This document shows, one piece after another, positions 22,480-31,083 of a stretch of DNA of 47,190 bases (its first letter is position 1; each line of letters starts with the position of its first letter). The stretch is from a virus. Location of the stretch: IMG/VR virus record IMGVR_UViG_3300025112_000024, positions 1 through 47,190 of that record; one strand, 5' to 3'. Under the pieces are notes generated by a model, which ran no database searches, was not told where the DNA came from, and saw only the letters and a program-made list of their open reading frames with translations. Position numbers and translations under genes: made by a program.

Positions 22480-25076
22480 CCATTATTCCCACAGCGAACG
22501 TGTACATTAGTTTTTCTAAGACACCGATGCTTCAGTTTCTTAAAGGATCTGAGCTTGCGGTAAAGAAGAGCACAGGGATGTCAGTAGAGGAATTTCAGGA
22601 AGCGGGGATGCCTGATGAGAAAGACGTATTTACTTTTTCTAATAGTAATTTAGAGGATGAAGGAAGCCTTCAGATCTCTGATTTTTCACACGAAATAGGG
22701 TATGAAGGGGGAAATACGATGAATATTACTCTCTTAGATCCTAAGAGAGAATTTGAAAAACGAATTTTTGTAGGAAGTCTTATTTCGGAATTGGCCGCAT
22801 ATGGTGAGGAGTTTCCAGGATTTTCCGATGGACTTCTCGATCCTATGCAGGCGCAGAGATACCTATATTTACTGAATGTTCCTGATAGCGTAAAGGGGCA
22901 ATTAGATCCGCAATTCAAGCTTCTTCGTGAGGCAAAAGAAAAACCAGGTAAGACGGTATATGTAGTCTATGGGATCGGTAAAGACCCCAATACGTGGAGC
23001 GGTCCTCATAAGATGACGGTAGTGAATGCTAAAATAGAAGCTAAAGATATTCGAAAAATTAAGCTAAGACTTGTGAGCGTACCTATGGGAGTCGTTCCTT
23101 CTCAAAACCCTACTTCTTATGGGACTCGGATGAGATTGCCTGAGTTGGCAAAGACAACCATAGTTGGTTATTCTAAGAGATTTACAAATCTAAGACTGAC
23201 GGCAGGTAAGGTAGCTGATGGATATGTTGTTCGGGGTGTCACCGATGCTCAAGCCGAAGACCTAAAAACGGAGGCTCGTTACCCTAATCTTTTTTATGGA
23301 GATCTAGGGGACTATATGGCAGCATGGAGGACTGATAATTTTGCTATTATTTCTGATGAACATCCTCATCTAGGAGGGGAGGTAAAAGAGTTTATAGCCT
23401 CTGTGGATATTCATAGAGTTGTTACTGATACGGTGAAGGACTTCGTACAAAAAGCTACAGCCAATCCAAATGTTGTGGTCCTTTTTCCTAATCTAAATAT
23501 TATTCTTGCACCTCTAATTGAGAAACAAATAATGGAGCTGGGGTGGACATCTGAAGACTGGGCTAAAGGAAGCCAAGAGGGAATTCAAACGCATTTTAGG
23601 AAAACGGCTAACGTTATAAATGCTATCCTAAGTAAGATTGGTTTAGGTTTCGGGCTGTCTTCTGATGTCCAGGATACTGAAGAGGGAACGCAGCCTGTTA
23701 TCCCTGCGGGAGACCTCAACCGATTTAAGAAAAGTCCAACTAATAGCAAGTGGAAAGTATATTACGCTAACATGCTTGGTGTGCTTGGCGCAGGGGACGG
23801 GGAGAATGTATCTGTACATAAGAAGCTTCAGGAGCTTTTTTCCAACTTAAATAAATGGGGAGCGGCCCTATACTCGGCTCAATATGGAGTGATAACTGAG
23901 TCTACTAGTGAAAAAGTAGCTCTGTGGCAGCAACTACAAAAAGAGAGCGATCCTTCTCCTGCGAATAACGCTGAGGAGCATTATGGAGGTGTAGCCGCAA
24001 CATTTGATGCGCTCTTACATGAGAAGGCTTTGGATCATGGAGTAACTATAGTAGGAAGCATGTCAATGATTACTCAGTTTATTTACGGACAAAAACGGCT
24101 TAGTACTAAACATAAGGAGGACATTACTGATGAGTATCTCTCCGATAACTTTAATGATGTTATGATAGGATTTGCTCATTATCCCTTACACAAAGCTGAT
24201 TACATTTTAGGCGAACCAGAAAATAATAAAAAACTCAGAGAACAGACATTTGAGAGACATAAAAAAATGATGGAAGATAATGCAGGATTTGCAGGAGCTT
24301 TTAGGTCTCCTGACTACTTCGCTTTTAGTGAGGGCAAGGAGGGGGAGGCTGCGCTTGATCGTATCAAACAAGAGGGAGTACCTATGTTTAAATATAATAC
24401 ACAGTCCCCTAATGTCACTAAGCTTATTGCAAATTATAATCCAGGGTATTGGGCTGCGCTACAGAGGATGCAGCCTATGGTGAAGATGGACCTATTTGCA
24501 ACTCCCGAAGACCTTGAGGGAGAACTGAGGAAGCCTTTTTCTGAACTCAGTGTCGATAAATTAAAAGCTAGATCTAGAGTAGCTCAAATTAGCCAAGGAG
24601 CAGGTGAGGGTAGCATTAGGGAGGCGATTTTAGCAGGGCTAACAGAAGAGGCAAAGAATTCTGATGTGGGGGCCGCATTTCAGAGCCAAGAAATGATTGA
24701 GGATCTCCAGATTCTTATGGCGCACCAATTGGAGAACGTAGATAATCCACTATTTGGTTCCCTGTGGGTTAACCAAATAGCTTCTTCGGACCAAGATATG
24801 GTTACAGCACAGGGAGAATTGCTTCAAGCTCTCTTTAGAATGGTAAATCAAGTTTCAGTAAGTACTTTACCTATGTTTGCATACTCAGATGCTTCTTTCT
24901 TATTTAAAGAAGCTATTCTCCTTGCTCAATTTCCTAATATGAGACAAACAACAGCCCGACCAGACTCTCCCCTAGACACCTTCCTATCTGGAGTCTACCG
25001 ATTATCTGGATTTAAACATACTATTTCACCTAAAAAAGTAGAATCTCAATTTAAAATGGTTAAAAATAGTATATAA
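22476..25076 (+). CDS. baseplate hub protein, gp27-like by position (866 aa)
   Basis: Large for a hub protein (T4 gp27 is 391 aa). The N-terminal 210 residues have the hub-type beta layout: FSNSNLEDEGSLQISDFS, then EGGNTMNITLLDPKREFE and TVYVVYGIGKDP...KMTVVNAKI, as in gp27/gpD-like tail-hub proteins that compute a local membrane-piercing platform. The rest is helical and mixed without motif I can place. It lies between gp53 and the spike, where T4-type genomes often keep hub or spike genes. It starts in the gp53 stop. Assignment is from layout and neighbours, so moderate. Confidence 0.6.
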   Translation: MTIIPTANVYISFSKTPMLQFLKGSELAVKKSTGMSVEEFQEAGMPDEKDVFTFSNSNLEDEGSLQISDFSHEIGYEGGNTMNITLLDPKREFEKRIFVGSLISELAAYGEEFPGFSDGLLDPMQAQRYLYLLNVPDSVKGQLDPQFKLLREAKEKPGKTVYVVYGIGKDPNTWSGPHKMTVVNAKIEAKDIRKIKLRLVSVPMGVVPSQNPTSYGTRMRLPELAKTTIVGYSKRFTNLRLTAGKVADGYVVRGVTDAQAEDLKTEARYPNLFYGDLGDYMAAWRTDNFAIISDEHPHLGGEVKEFIASVDIHRVVTDTVKDFVQKATANPNVVVLFPNLNIILAPLIEKQIMELGWTSEDWAKGSQEGIQTHFRKTANVINAILSKIGLGFGLSSDVQDTEEGTQPVIPAGDLNRFKKSPTNSKWKVYYANMLGVLGAGDGENVSVHKKLQELFSNLNKWGAALYSAQYGVITESTSEKVALWQQLQKESDPSPANNAEEHYGGVAATFDALLHEKALDHGVTIVGSMSMITQFIYGQKRLSTKHKEDITDEYLSDNFNDVMIGFAHYPLHKADYILGEPENNKKLREQTFERHKKMMEDNAGFAGAFRSPDYFAFSEGKEGEAALDRIKQEGVPMFKYNTQSPNVTKLIANYNPGYWAALQRMQPMVKMDLFATPEDLEGELRKPFSELSVDKLKARSRVAQISQGAGEGSIREAILAGLTEEAKNSDVGAAFQSQEMIEDLQILMAHQLENVDNPLFGSLWVNQIASSDQDMVTAQGELLQALFRMVNQVSVSTLPMFAYSDASFLFKEAILLAQFPNMRQTTARPDSPLDTFLSGVYRLSGFKHTISPKKVESQFKMVKNSI

Positions 25077-25077
25077 T
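25072..25077 (+). promoter_or_regulatory. TATAAT box before the spike gene
   Basis: TATAAT at 25072-25077 overlaps the stop of the hub gene and lies 11 nt before ATG 25089, which has no SD. The expected message would have a leader of about 4-5 nt. No clear -35 was found. Confidence 0.35.
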
Positions 25078-25088
25078 TTAATAGTATT

Positions 25089-26231
25089 ATGGTAGTATCA
25101 AAAAACACAACTTTTTTCTCATTAGGCACAATAGTTAACACTGCTAATTTTGATAATAATGGAACCTTTTGGGCAGTTCTAGACGCTCTAGGTAACGATG
25201 CGTTCCCTGTTAACTACACAAGCCCTTATACTTCTCGAACAGAGGGAGCTATTATTGCCATTCCTGAAGAAGGCAGCAGGGTAATGGTCTGCAGCCCACA
25301 AGCATCAACCGAACTTTTTTATGTAGGATCCACTTTCTTACCTGATGATCCGCAAATTGCTAATCCAGAGACCTCCAATAAAGCAATCGGAGACTCTGCT
25401 GAACCTAAAGAGCCTATTCAACGTGTAGAGCCAAATTTATATCGAATGCAGGGAAAGCCTATGAAGCTTTGCTTTAGGGGTACAAGAGGAAGTGGACTTT
25501 CCATTTCGGAGGAGTTTGAAGGGCCAAAGCCTATGCAAGCAAATATTAAGACAGAGCTTGTAGGGCAGTCAGGAAAAAAGATGTCTATTGTTGATAGCCC
25601 TGGCGTTGACAGCATTATCTTAAAAAATGAGTTCGGGGATGGAATTAGGATTTCAACACATCCAAAGGATATGGGAGTTTGCTCACAAGCTATAACAGTT
25701 CAATCACGAGGCCCTCAGCAGTATATAAATAAAGAAGGGCAAACGGACATTATGATCAAGGATGGTCGGGATTTAAATATCACTAATGAATCTACGGGAT
25801 TTAATAGAAACCCTGATGAGCCTGACAGATATGGAAATATCAATATAGAAACAAAAACAAATGATGTAAATATTATGTCTCGTAAGGATGAGGGTCGGAT
25901 CTTTATTCAATGCATAGATCCAGAGGGAGATAATCAAGTAATAGATATTGAAACAAAAGGTGGAACATCTAGTGTGATCCGAATCAAATCAACAGGAAAG
26001 GTTGAGGTAATCTCAGATGGAAATATGGACTTAGTTTCGGGTGGAGAGATAAATATGAAAGCGGCAGGTGATGTTAATATAGAATCAGGTGGCCAGATTA
26101 GCCTTAAAAGCTCTGGAAATGTGAATGTTGATGGATCTAAAACTTATTTACAAACGGGAACTTCTAACTCATCAAATGATGATGTTTCTCAAACACTTAC
26201 TAGCTACTACTCACAAGGAGTGTATCCCTAA
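25089..26231 (+). CDS. 5: baseplate central spike (gp5/VgrG type, 380 aa)
   Basis: N-terminal OB-type domain (GTFWAVLDALGND, IIAIPEEGSRVMVCSP with FYVGST) followed by a long C-terminal region of octad-like repeats (GKVEVISDGNMDLVSGGEI, NMKAAGDVNIESGGQISLKS, SGNVNVDGSKTYLQTG) that form the triple-stranded beta-prism of gp5, VgrG and gpV. No lysozyme domain is inserted between them, unlike T4 gp5. It pierces the outer membrane when the sheath contracts. No PAAR tip gene was recognised; the next gene starts at its stop (TAATG). Confidence 0.85.
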   Translation: MVVSKNTTFFSLGTIVNTANFDNNGTFWAVLDALGNDAFPVNYTSPYTSRTEGAIIAIPEEGSRVMVCSPQASTELFYVGSTFLPDDPQIANPETSNKAIGDSAEPKEPIQRVEPNLYRMQGKPMKLCFRGTRGSGLSISEEFEGPKPMQANIKTELVGQSGKKMSIVDSPGVDSIILKNEFGDGIRISTHPKDMGVCSQAITVQSRGPQQYINKEGQTDIMIKDGRDLNITNESTGFNRNPDEPDRYGNINIETKTNDVNIMSRKDEGRIFIQCIDPEGDNQVIDIETKGGTSSVIRIKSTGKVEVISDGNMDLVSGGEINMKAAGDVNIESGGQISLKSSGNVNVDGSKTYLQTGTSNSSNDDVSQTLTSYYSQGVYP

Positions 26232-29011
26232 TGGCAACTTTTGACGCAGAAACTTTCTTAAAAGTAACGGGACAAACAGGCACTGGATTTTTCGATGCAG
26301 TGGGGATGGCTTATGGGCTCCCTAGTTGTCTGCTTAATATGGTCAATGATTTAGGGTTATTGAATCTTCTCCCTACGAATGTCCTTATGGATATGCAGCA
26401 AGTAATGGCTGATGCTCAGGCTAAAGCTAACGATGTTACGCAGTGGATTTTTAAGTATATGATGCTGGGGACGGGAATTATGGAGTGGGACAGTGAAACG
26501 GGTCGCTTTAAGTTTGCTTCCGACTTTAATTGGTTTGGATTGGAGAACGACGAGAGCCAGTTTGGTAACGACTTAGCAGGAATCTTAGCTGCTTTTAACT
26601 GGGCTGCTGCTTTCGCAGGACAATTATACGCTAATTATCAATCTATAGCTAACCAAGTAGGTGCAATTACGGATTGTTTGGATAAGTATAAAACTGCCCA
26701 AGAATTCCAGAGTGGAAATGCTGCAAAACAACGCGCAACTATGGCTCCCGCTGAAGTTCAAGCTTTTTTAGATCAGAAATACGCCGCACAAGCTGCTAAA
26801 GTTCAGGGCGCAGTGGATTTTATTAGGAGTTGCGAAAAAGGTTTAAACAATATCGGTAGTGTTATGGCAGCTAGAGCCGCAAACCCCTCCTTAGAACCTA
26901 AATTCTTAGATACGAGAGAGCTTGATCGGTTCTTAGTGGGCACCACTTATAATGAGAAGCGTGTTAGTGCGGACGATCCTGGTCTTAGGGGAGCAGGAAT
27001 AACAGCAGGACTTGATCAGAGCGAAATATTTAGGCTTGTATATGGACCTCCTCGCACAAACCAAGGTCATTACCTTTTAACTAAGGATGGTTTATATTAT
27101 GATTCGCAGCAAGGAGGGCTAGATCCCGTCTACCTCGCAATCTCGGCTACAGTAGAGGCTGGAGATTTGTGGAAGTATGATTACGATCCTAATATTGGAG
27201 GCAAAGGAACCTCTATCTCAATCAATTCTCTAAATGATTATACGGAGAGTTTGTTTGATCCTGATTTAATTGATGATAATAAAGTTTTACAGCGAGAATA
27301 TGATGCCGATCACTTCTTGGCTACCATAATTCAGCAACGAGATAAGCATGTGTTCGATTTATCGTCTAATCTACAGGATTACATCCAAGACTACACTGAA
27401 GACTCCTCTATAGTAGCTAATCAAAGGCAGTTGATTATATCAGAGATTGCAAATCATAACGGTAAGATTCGTAGAAGAAAGAAACAAATTGAAATTGCGA
27501 TGAAAGCTCCTCAAGTATTCGGAGGAAGACGATCTCAACCTTTGTTTGCTTCAGGACAAGTTCCCATTAACAATTTTGCGTATTTAGAACGTTTTAATAT
27601 TGTAGTAGATTTAGAAAAACAAAGGCGATTAATTTTTAAAGAAGGTGAGGTGACGGGAGTAGTTCTTCCTTTGAGACCCTCCTTTGTTGTCGCCCCTCCT
27701 CGTCCTCCTTCAATTAGTGCTGAACATTTAACTGTTCCCGAAATAGGGAAAGGAAGTATTATCTATACACCGTCAGGAACAGGCTCAGGAACAATGCTTT
27801 CTCTTATGGACCTTATTGAGTCTGATGAGTTATTTGCTATTTATAACTTCTTAAATTCTGATGTAGTTACCCCCTCGTCTACCGAATACCAAGTAACCAA
27901 TTGCGCTACTAATGATATGTATAATACAAGTAAGTTGGTGGCTACTAACAATAGAAATGTATTCTTTTCTGGGTTATCCATTCCGTATTTGGAGGGGATT
28001 GTAAAGAATAAATCATCAGATTCTGCCGCTGCTTCCGCTATGGGCTCCTTTGTCCGCTTGCCTGATAATAGGGAATTTAGAGATCTAACATACAACCGAG
28101 AAGGCTTTAGTGTGGAGTGCTGGGTTCATATACCACAAATTCAAGATCAGCATGAGGGATGGTTAGAGAATGGATTTGAAGGTACCTCATCCCCTTCTTC
28201 CCTTACTAAAGTAATTTTAGGGTGTGAGAATGTGGGGAGTAAGCCAGGGGCCTCCGCAATAGATACTTTAGGAAATTTCCGAACTCAAGATAAACTAGCT
28301 CCCGATGGAGGAGATTCTTTTGTGAAGGGAATGCTTATGGGCTTTACGCGAGACGTAAGGATTACCCACCCAGGATTCCCAGCTAGTAACCTATCCTCTC
28401 ATAACTTGCCGACTTCATCGCTAAGTTTCTTTGTAGCCCCAACGCAATCTAGAGACTTCTCTTCTTTATCGTTTATTAATAGTGAGGAGTGTCAAAATGA
28501 TGAGGAATATTTCGGAATGCAGATTCCTGTAAGTAGTGTTTCAGGAGGATGCACCTTTGGGGATGTATCTTCTCAATTTGTTTTAGTTGATTTGGTAGTA
28601 GATCCTCCGCTTAACGAGGTTCGAATGTATGCAGACGGACAACTCATGGGAACTTCAGGTATACATAAAGTATTTGGAGTTAAAGATTATTCGCCCCCTC
28701 AATTACCTAGCTTTATTAAGAGTAATAGTTTCGAGTATTCTTCCACTACAGTAGATGGACCAACTACGTTACATGATGGGCCACGCCTAAATCCCTTCTA
28801 TACTCCGTGGATTGTAGGAGGAGGGTATACTGATGGAATGTATAAGTGGGGTAATTTTATGGGAGGAGATTACGGAGGAAAAACAAGTGGATTACGTGGG
28901 TTCTTAGGTAGTTTAAAATTCTACTCACGAGCCCTAAATAATGAAGAGGTAGATCAAAACTATAAAGCTCAGAAGGGGTACTTTAAGACTATACAAACAT
29001 CAGGTAATTAA
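26231..29011 (+). CDS. large baseplate-region protein with LamG-like C-terminus (926 aa)
   Basis: The first 300 residues are helical and Ala-rich (ILAAFNWAAAFAGQLYANY); a middle region is coiled (NHNGKIRRRKKQIEIAMK). From about 615 the chain reads like a concanavalin/LamG-type beta sandwich: FSVECWVHIPQIQDQ, LVDLVVDPPLNEVRMYADGQ and LRGFLGSLKFYSRALNNEEV (a near-canonical IDDVRIYNRALSDEEI ending). LamG-like domains usually bind glycans. It sits between spike and gp25, an unusual place for an adhesin. No T4 counterpart is recognised. SD AGGAG lies upstream. Confidence 0.65.
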   Translation: MATFDAETFLKVTGQTGTGFFDAVGMAYGLPSCLLNMVNDLGLLNLLPTNVLMDMQQVMADAQAKANDVTQWIFKYMMLGTGIMEWDSETGRFKFASDFNWFGLENDESQFGNDLAGILAAFNWAAAFAGQLYANYQSIANQVGAITDCLDKYKTAQEFQSGNAAKQRATMAPAEVQAFLDQKYAAQAAKVQGAVDFIRSCEKGLNNIGSVMAARAANPSLEPKFLDTRELDRFLVGTTYNEKRVSADDPGLRGAGITAGLDQSEIFRLVYGPPRTNQGHYLLTKDGLYYDSQQGGLDPVYLAISATVEAGDLWKYDYDPNIGGKGTSISINSLNDYTESLFDPDLIDDNKVLQREYDADHFLATIIQQRDKHVFDLSSNLQDYIQDYTEDSSIVANQRQLIISEIANHNGKIRRRKKQIEIAMKAPQVFGGRRSQPLFASGQVPINNFAYLERFNIVVDLEKQRRLIFKEGEVTGVVLPLRPSFVVAPPRPPSISAEHLTVPEIGKGSIIYTPSGTGSGTMLSLMDLIESDELFAIYNFLNSDVVTPSSTEYQVTNCATNDMYNTSKLVATNNRNVFFSGLSIPYLEGIVKNKSSDSAAASAMGSFVRLPDNREFRDLTYNREGFSVECWVHIPQIQDQHEGWLENGFEGTSSPSSLTKVILGCENVGSKPGASAIDTLGNFRTQDKLAPDGGDSFVKGMLMGFTRDVRITHPGFPASNLSSHNLPTSSLSFFVAPTQSRDFSSLSFINSEECQNDEEYFGMQIPVSSVSGGCTFGDVSSQFVLVDLVVDPPLNEVRMYADGQLMGTSGIHKVFGVKDYSPPQLPSFIKSNSFEYSSTTVDGPTTLHDGPRLNPFYTPWIVGGGYTDGMYKWGNFMGGDYGGKTSGLRGFLGSLKFYSRALNNEEVDQNYKAQKGYFKTIQTSGN

Positions 29012-29476
29012 ATGGGAGCAAACACAACAGTAAATTATTATGGAACACCTTACTCTCCACTAACTAAAGAGTATATTTCTGATAAGTTAAGAGGAGGAAG
29101 GGGGATTGCATTTCCTACGGGAAGACTCAAAACCAAGTCGGGTTTTTGTGCTGCAAATACAGGAGTAACGAAGGTAAAAGACGCGCTTCATCAATTGCTA
29201 AAAACAGAGCGGGGGGAGAGGTTAATGCTTCCTAAATTTGGGTGTAATTTGAAAAAGTTTTTATTTCAACCACTTGATGCAATAACGTTTCAGCAGATTA
29301 AAGAGGAAGTTTTATTCTCTTGTTATAATTATTTACAAGGAGCGACTGTTCAGAAAATTAGAGTCCTTAAAGGATCGAATGTTGGAAATTTCGGAACTGC
29401 TTCAATTTTTATTTTATTAGTTCTTAAACTAACTGAAGACGGCACTATTTTTAGTGAGGAGATAACTGTACAATGA
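29012..29476 (+). CDS. 25: baseplate wedge protein gp25
   Basis: 154 aa, similar to T4 gp25 (132 aa). The family core is seen as KVKDALHQLLKTERGERLML, followed by PKFGCNLKKFLFQPLD and a C-terminal beta-strand pair (SIFILLVLKLTEDGTIF): the R-G-E-R/E-x-x-x-P-x-F-G-x-x-L pattern of gp25/GpW lysozyme-like wedge proteins. gp25 begins the wedge core and starts sheath assembly. It overlaps gp6 by 4 nt. Confidence 0.88.
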   Translation: MGANTTVNYYGTPYSPLTKEYISDKLRGGRGIAFPTGRLKTKSGFCAANTGVTKVKDALHQLLKTERGERLMLPKFGCNLKKFLFQPLDAITFQQIKEEVLFSCYNYLQGATVQKIRVLKGSNVGNFGTASIFILLVLKLTEDGTIFSEEITVQ

Positions 29477-31083
29477 GTTTTTCAGGAACCGTAGCATCTG
29501 ATTTTATGAAGTTGGCTAAAGTGCCGACATGGAAAAAGCCTCAGTACATTGATTTTGCTGCGAGTGATTTTCTTTCTCTAAGAGATTCGTTAATTAACTA
29601 TATTAAAGCAGTTTACCCACGGGAGTACGATTATTTTGCGGAATCCGATTTAGGGATGATGCTTATTGAGTGTACAGCATATATGGGTGCCGTCATGTCA
29701 ATGAAAGCTGATATGCTTGCAAATGAAAACTTTTTTGCTACTGCTAGACAAAAGAGTAGCGTAAAAAAGCTTTTAGAGCTTATCGGAGTTAGAATGAGAG
29801 GCCCCCTTTCTGCTGCAGCAGACGCTAAGGCAACCTTCACTGCATCTCCAACAGGAACTACCCCTAGGTATGTTCTTACACCGAGCCAGAGAACATTTAC
29901 GATAAATTCCCCAGAAGATGGAGCGCAGTTAACGTATACTCTCTATAAAACGGTTAATGGTTATGTAGAAGATGCAAATGCTACGGGAGATGTAACCTTA
30001 TATTGGAATGAGTCTGATAACCCCGCAGCCGCATCTAACCCTAGCAGCGTATACACTAACCTAGTAATTCAAGAAGGTGCATTCGTAACGGATACAGGTG
30101 ATTTTGCTGCTACTGAGGGAATAAAAACAATTCCCCTTACTCAGTCTCCTGTAATTGAAGGGAGTGTATCTGTATTTCTTCAAGATTCCCAGTCTGCAGC
30201 GTCAGGAGCGTATACTGAGGTCGATAATGTTTATTTTGCCTCAGGAGCAGGGGATAAAATTTTTGAAATTGTGTATGATGATAGTTACGGTGCCACAGTC
30301 GTTTTTGGAGATGGTACGGTAGGGGTTTCTCCTAATGCTACTGCCTCTTATTTTGTGACGTATCGTGTAGGTGGTGGATCCCGAGGAAATCTTCTACCTC
30401 ACGCTGTAGATATATCTATGAACGCTACTACAGACTCGACCCCCCTGACTGCCCAGGTTCAAAATATCTCAGTCGCGGCGGGTGGTGCGAATGCAGAAAG
30501 TATAGCTAATGCTAAAAAGTATGCGCCTCTCACATTTGCTAGACAAGATCGTTTAGTAACTTTAGAGGATTATAAAGTTTTTGCAAATACTCATATTGCA
30601 AGTGTAGGAACTGTAGGAAAAGCAAATGCGGTTACACGAAAAGCGTACTCATCAGCGAATGTTATTGATATTTATATTTTAGAAAAAGCCTCTGATCTTC
30701 AATTACAAAAGGCCACTCCCTCCTTTAAGAGGGATCTTTTAACTGCTATTAATAAAAAGAAAATGGCAACAGATGAGATTGTGATTGTTGATGGTTTAAT
30801 TAGAACACTAGATTTGGTAATTACGGTTAGTGTTGATAAGGAAGAGAAACTAAATCAATCCTCTATTATCTCAAAAGTTAGAGGTAAGATTTTAAAATAT
30901 ATGAACGCTGATAATAGAGATTTTGGAGAGCCTCTTGTTATTAGCGACTTAAATAGAACTATTTTTGAAGTAGAAAGTGTTAGAATGTCATCTATTGATA
31001 ATATTAGTGATAATATTTTAGTAGATTTTAATGAGATTATCCAACTTAACAACTTAACAATCGTATTTAATTACCTAGACTGA
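29473..31083 (+). CDS. 6: baseplate wedge protein gp6 (baseplate J type)
   Basis: 536 aa (T4 gp6 is 660). N-terminal block YPREYDYFAESDLGMMLIE, then NENFFATARQKSSVKKLLEL and IGVRMRGPLSA is the well-known start of gp6/gpJ proteins. A central FGDGTVGVSPNATASYFVTY leads into RVGGGSRGNL, the baseplate J signature, followed by the DRLVTLEDYKVFA helix and a C-terminal dimer domain. gp6 dimers form the iris ring around the hub. Starts in the gp25 stop; the next gene starts at its stop (TGATG). Confidence 0.9.
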   Translation: MSFSGTVASDFMKLAKVPTWKKPQYIDFAASDFLSLRDSLINYIKAVYPREYDYFAESDLGMMLIECTAYMGAVMSMKADMLANENFFATARQKSSVKKLLELIGVRMRGPLSAAADAKATFTASPTGTTPRYVLTPSQRTFTINSPEDGAQLTYTLYKTVNGYVEDANATGDVTLYWNESDNPAAASNPSSVYTNLVIQEGAFVTDTGDFAATEGIKTIPLTQSPVIEGSVSVFLQDSQSAASGAYTEVDNVYFASGAGDKIFEIVYDDSYGATVVFGDGTVGVSPNATASYFVTYRVGGGSRGNLLPHAVDISMNATTDSTPLTAQVQNISVAAGGANAESIANAKKYAPLTFARQDRLVTLEDYKVFANTHIASVGTVGKANAVTRKAYSSANVIDIYILEKASDLQLQKATPSFKRDLLTAINKKKMATDEIVIVDGLIRTLDLVITVSVDKEEKLNQSSIISKVRGKILKYMNADNRDFGEPLVISDLNRTIFEVESVRMSSIDNISDNILVDFNEIIQLNNLTIVFNYLD

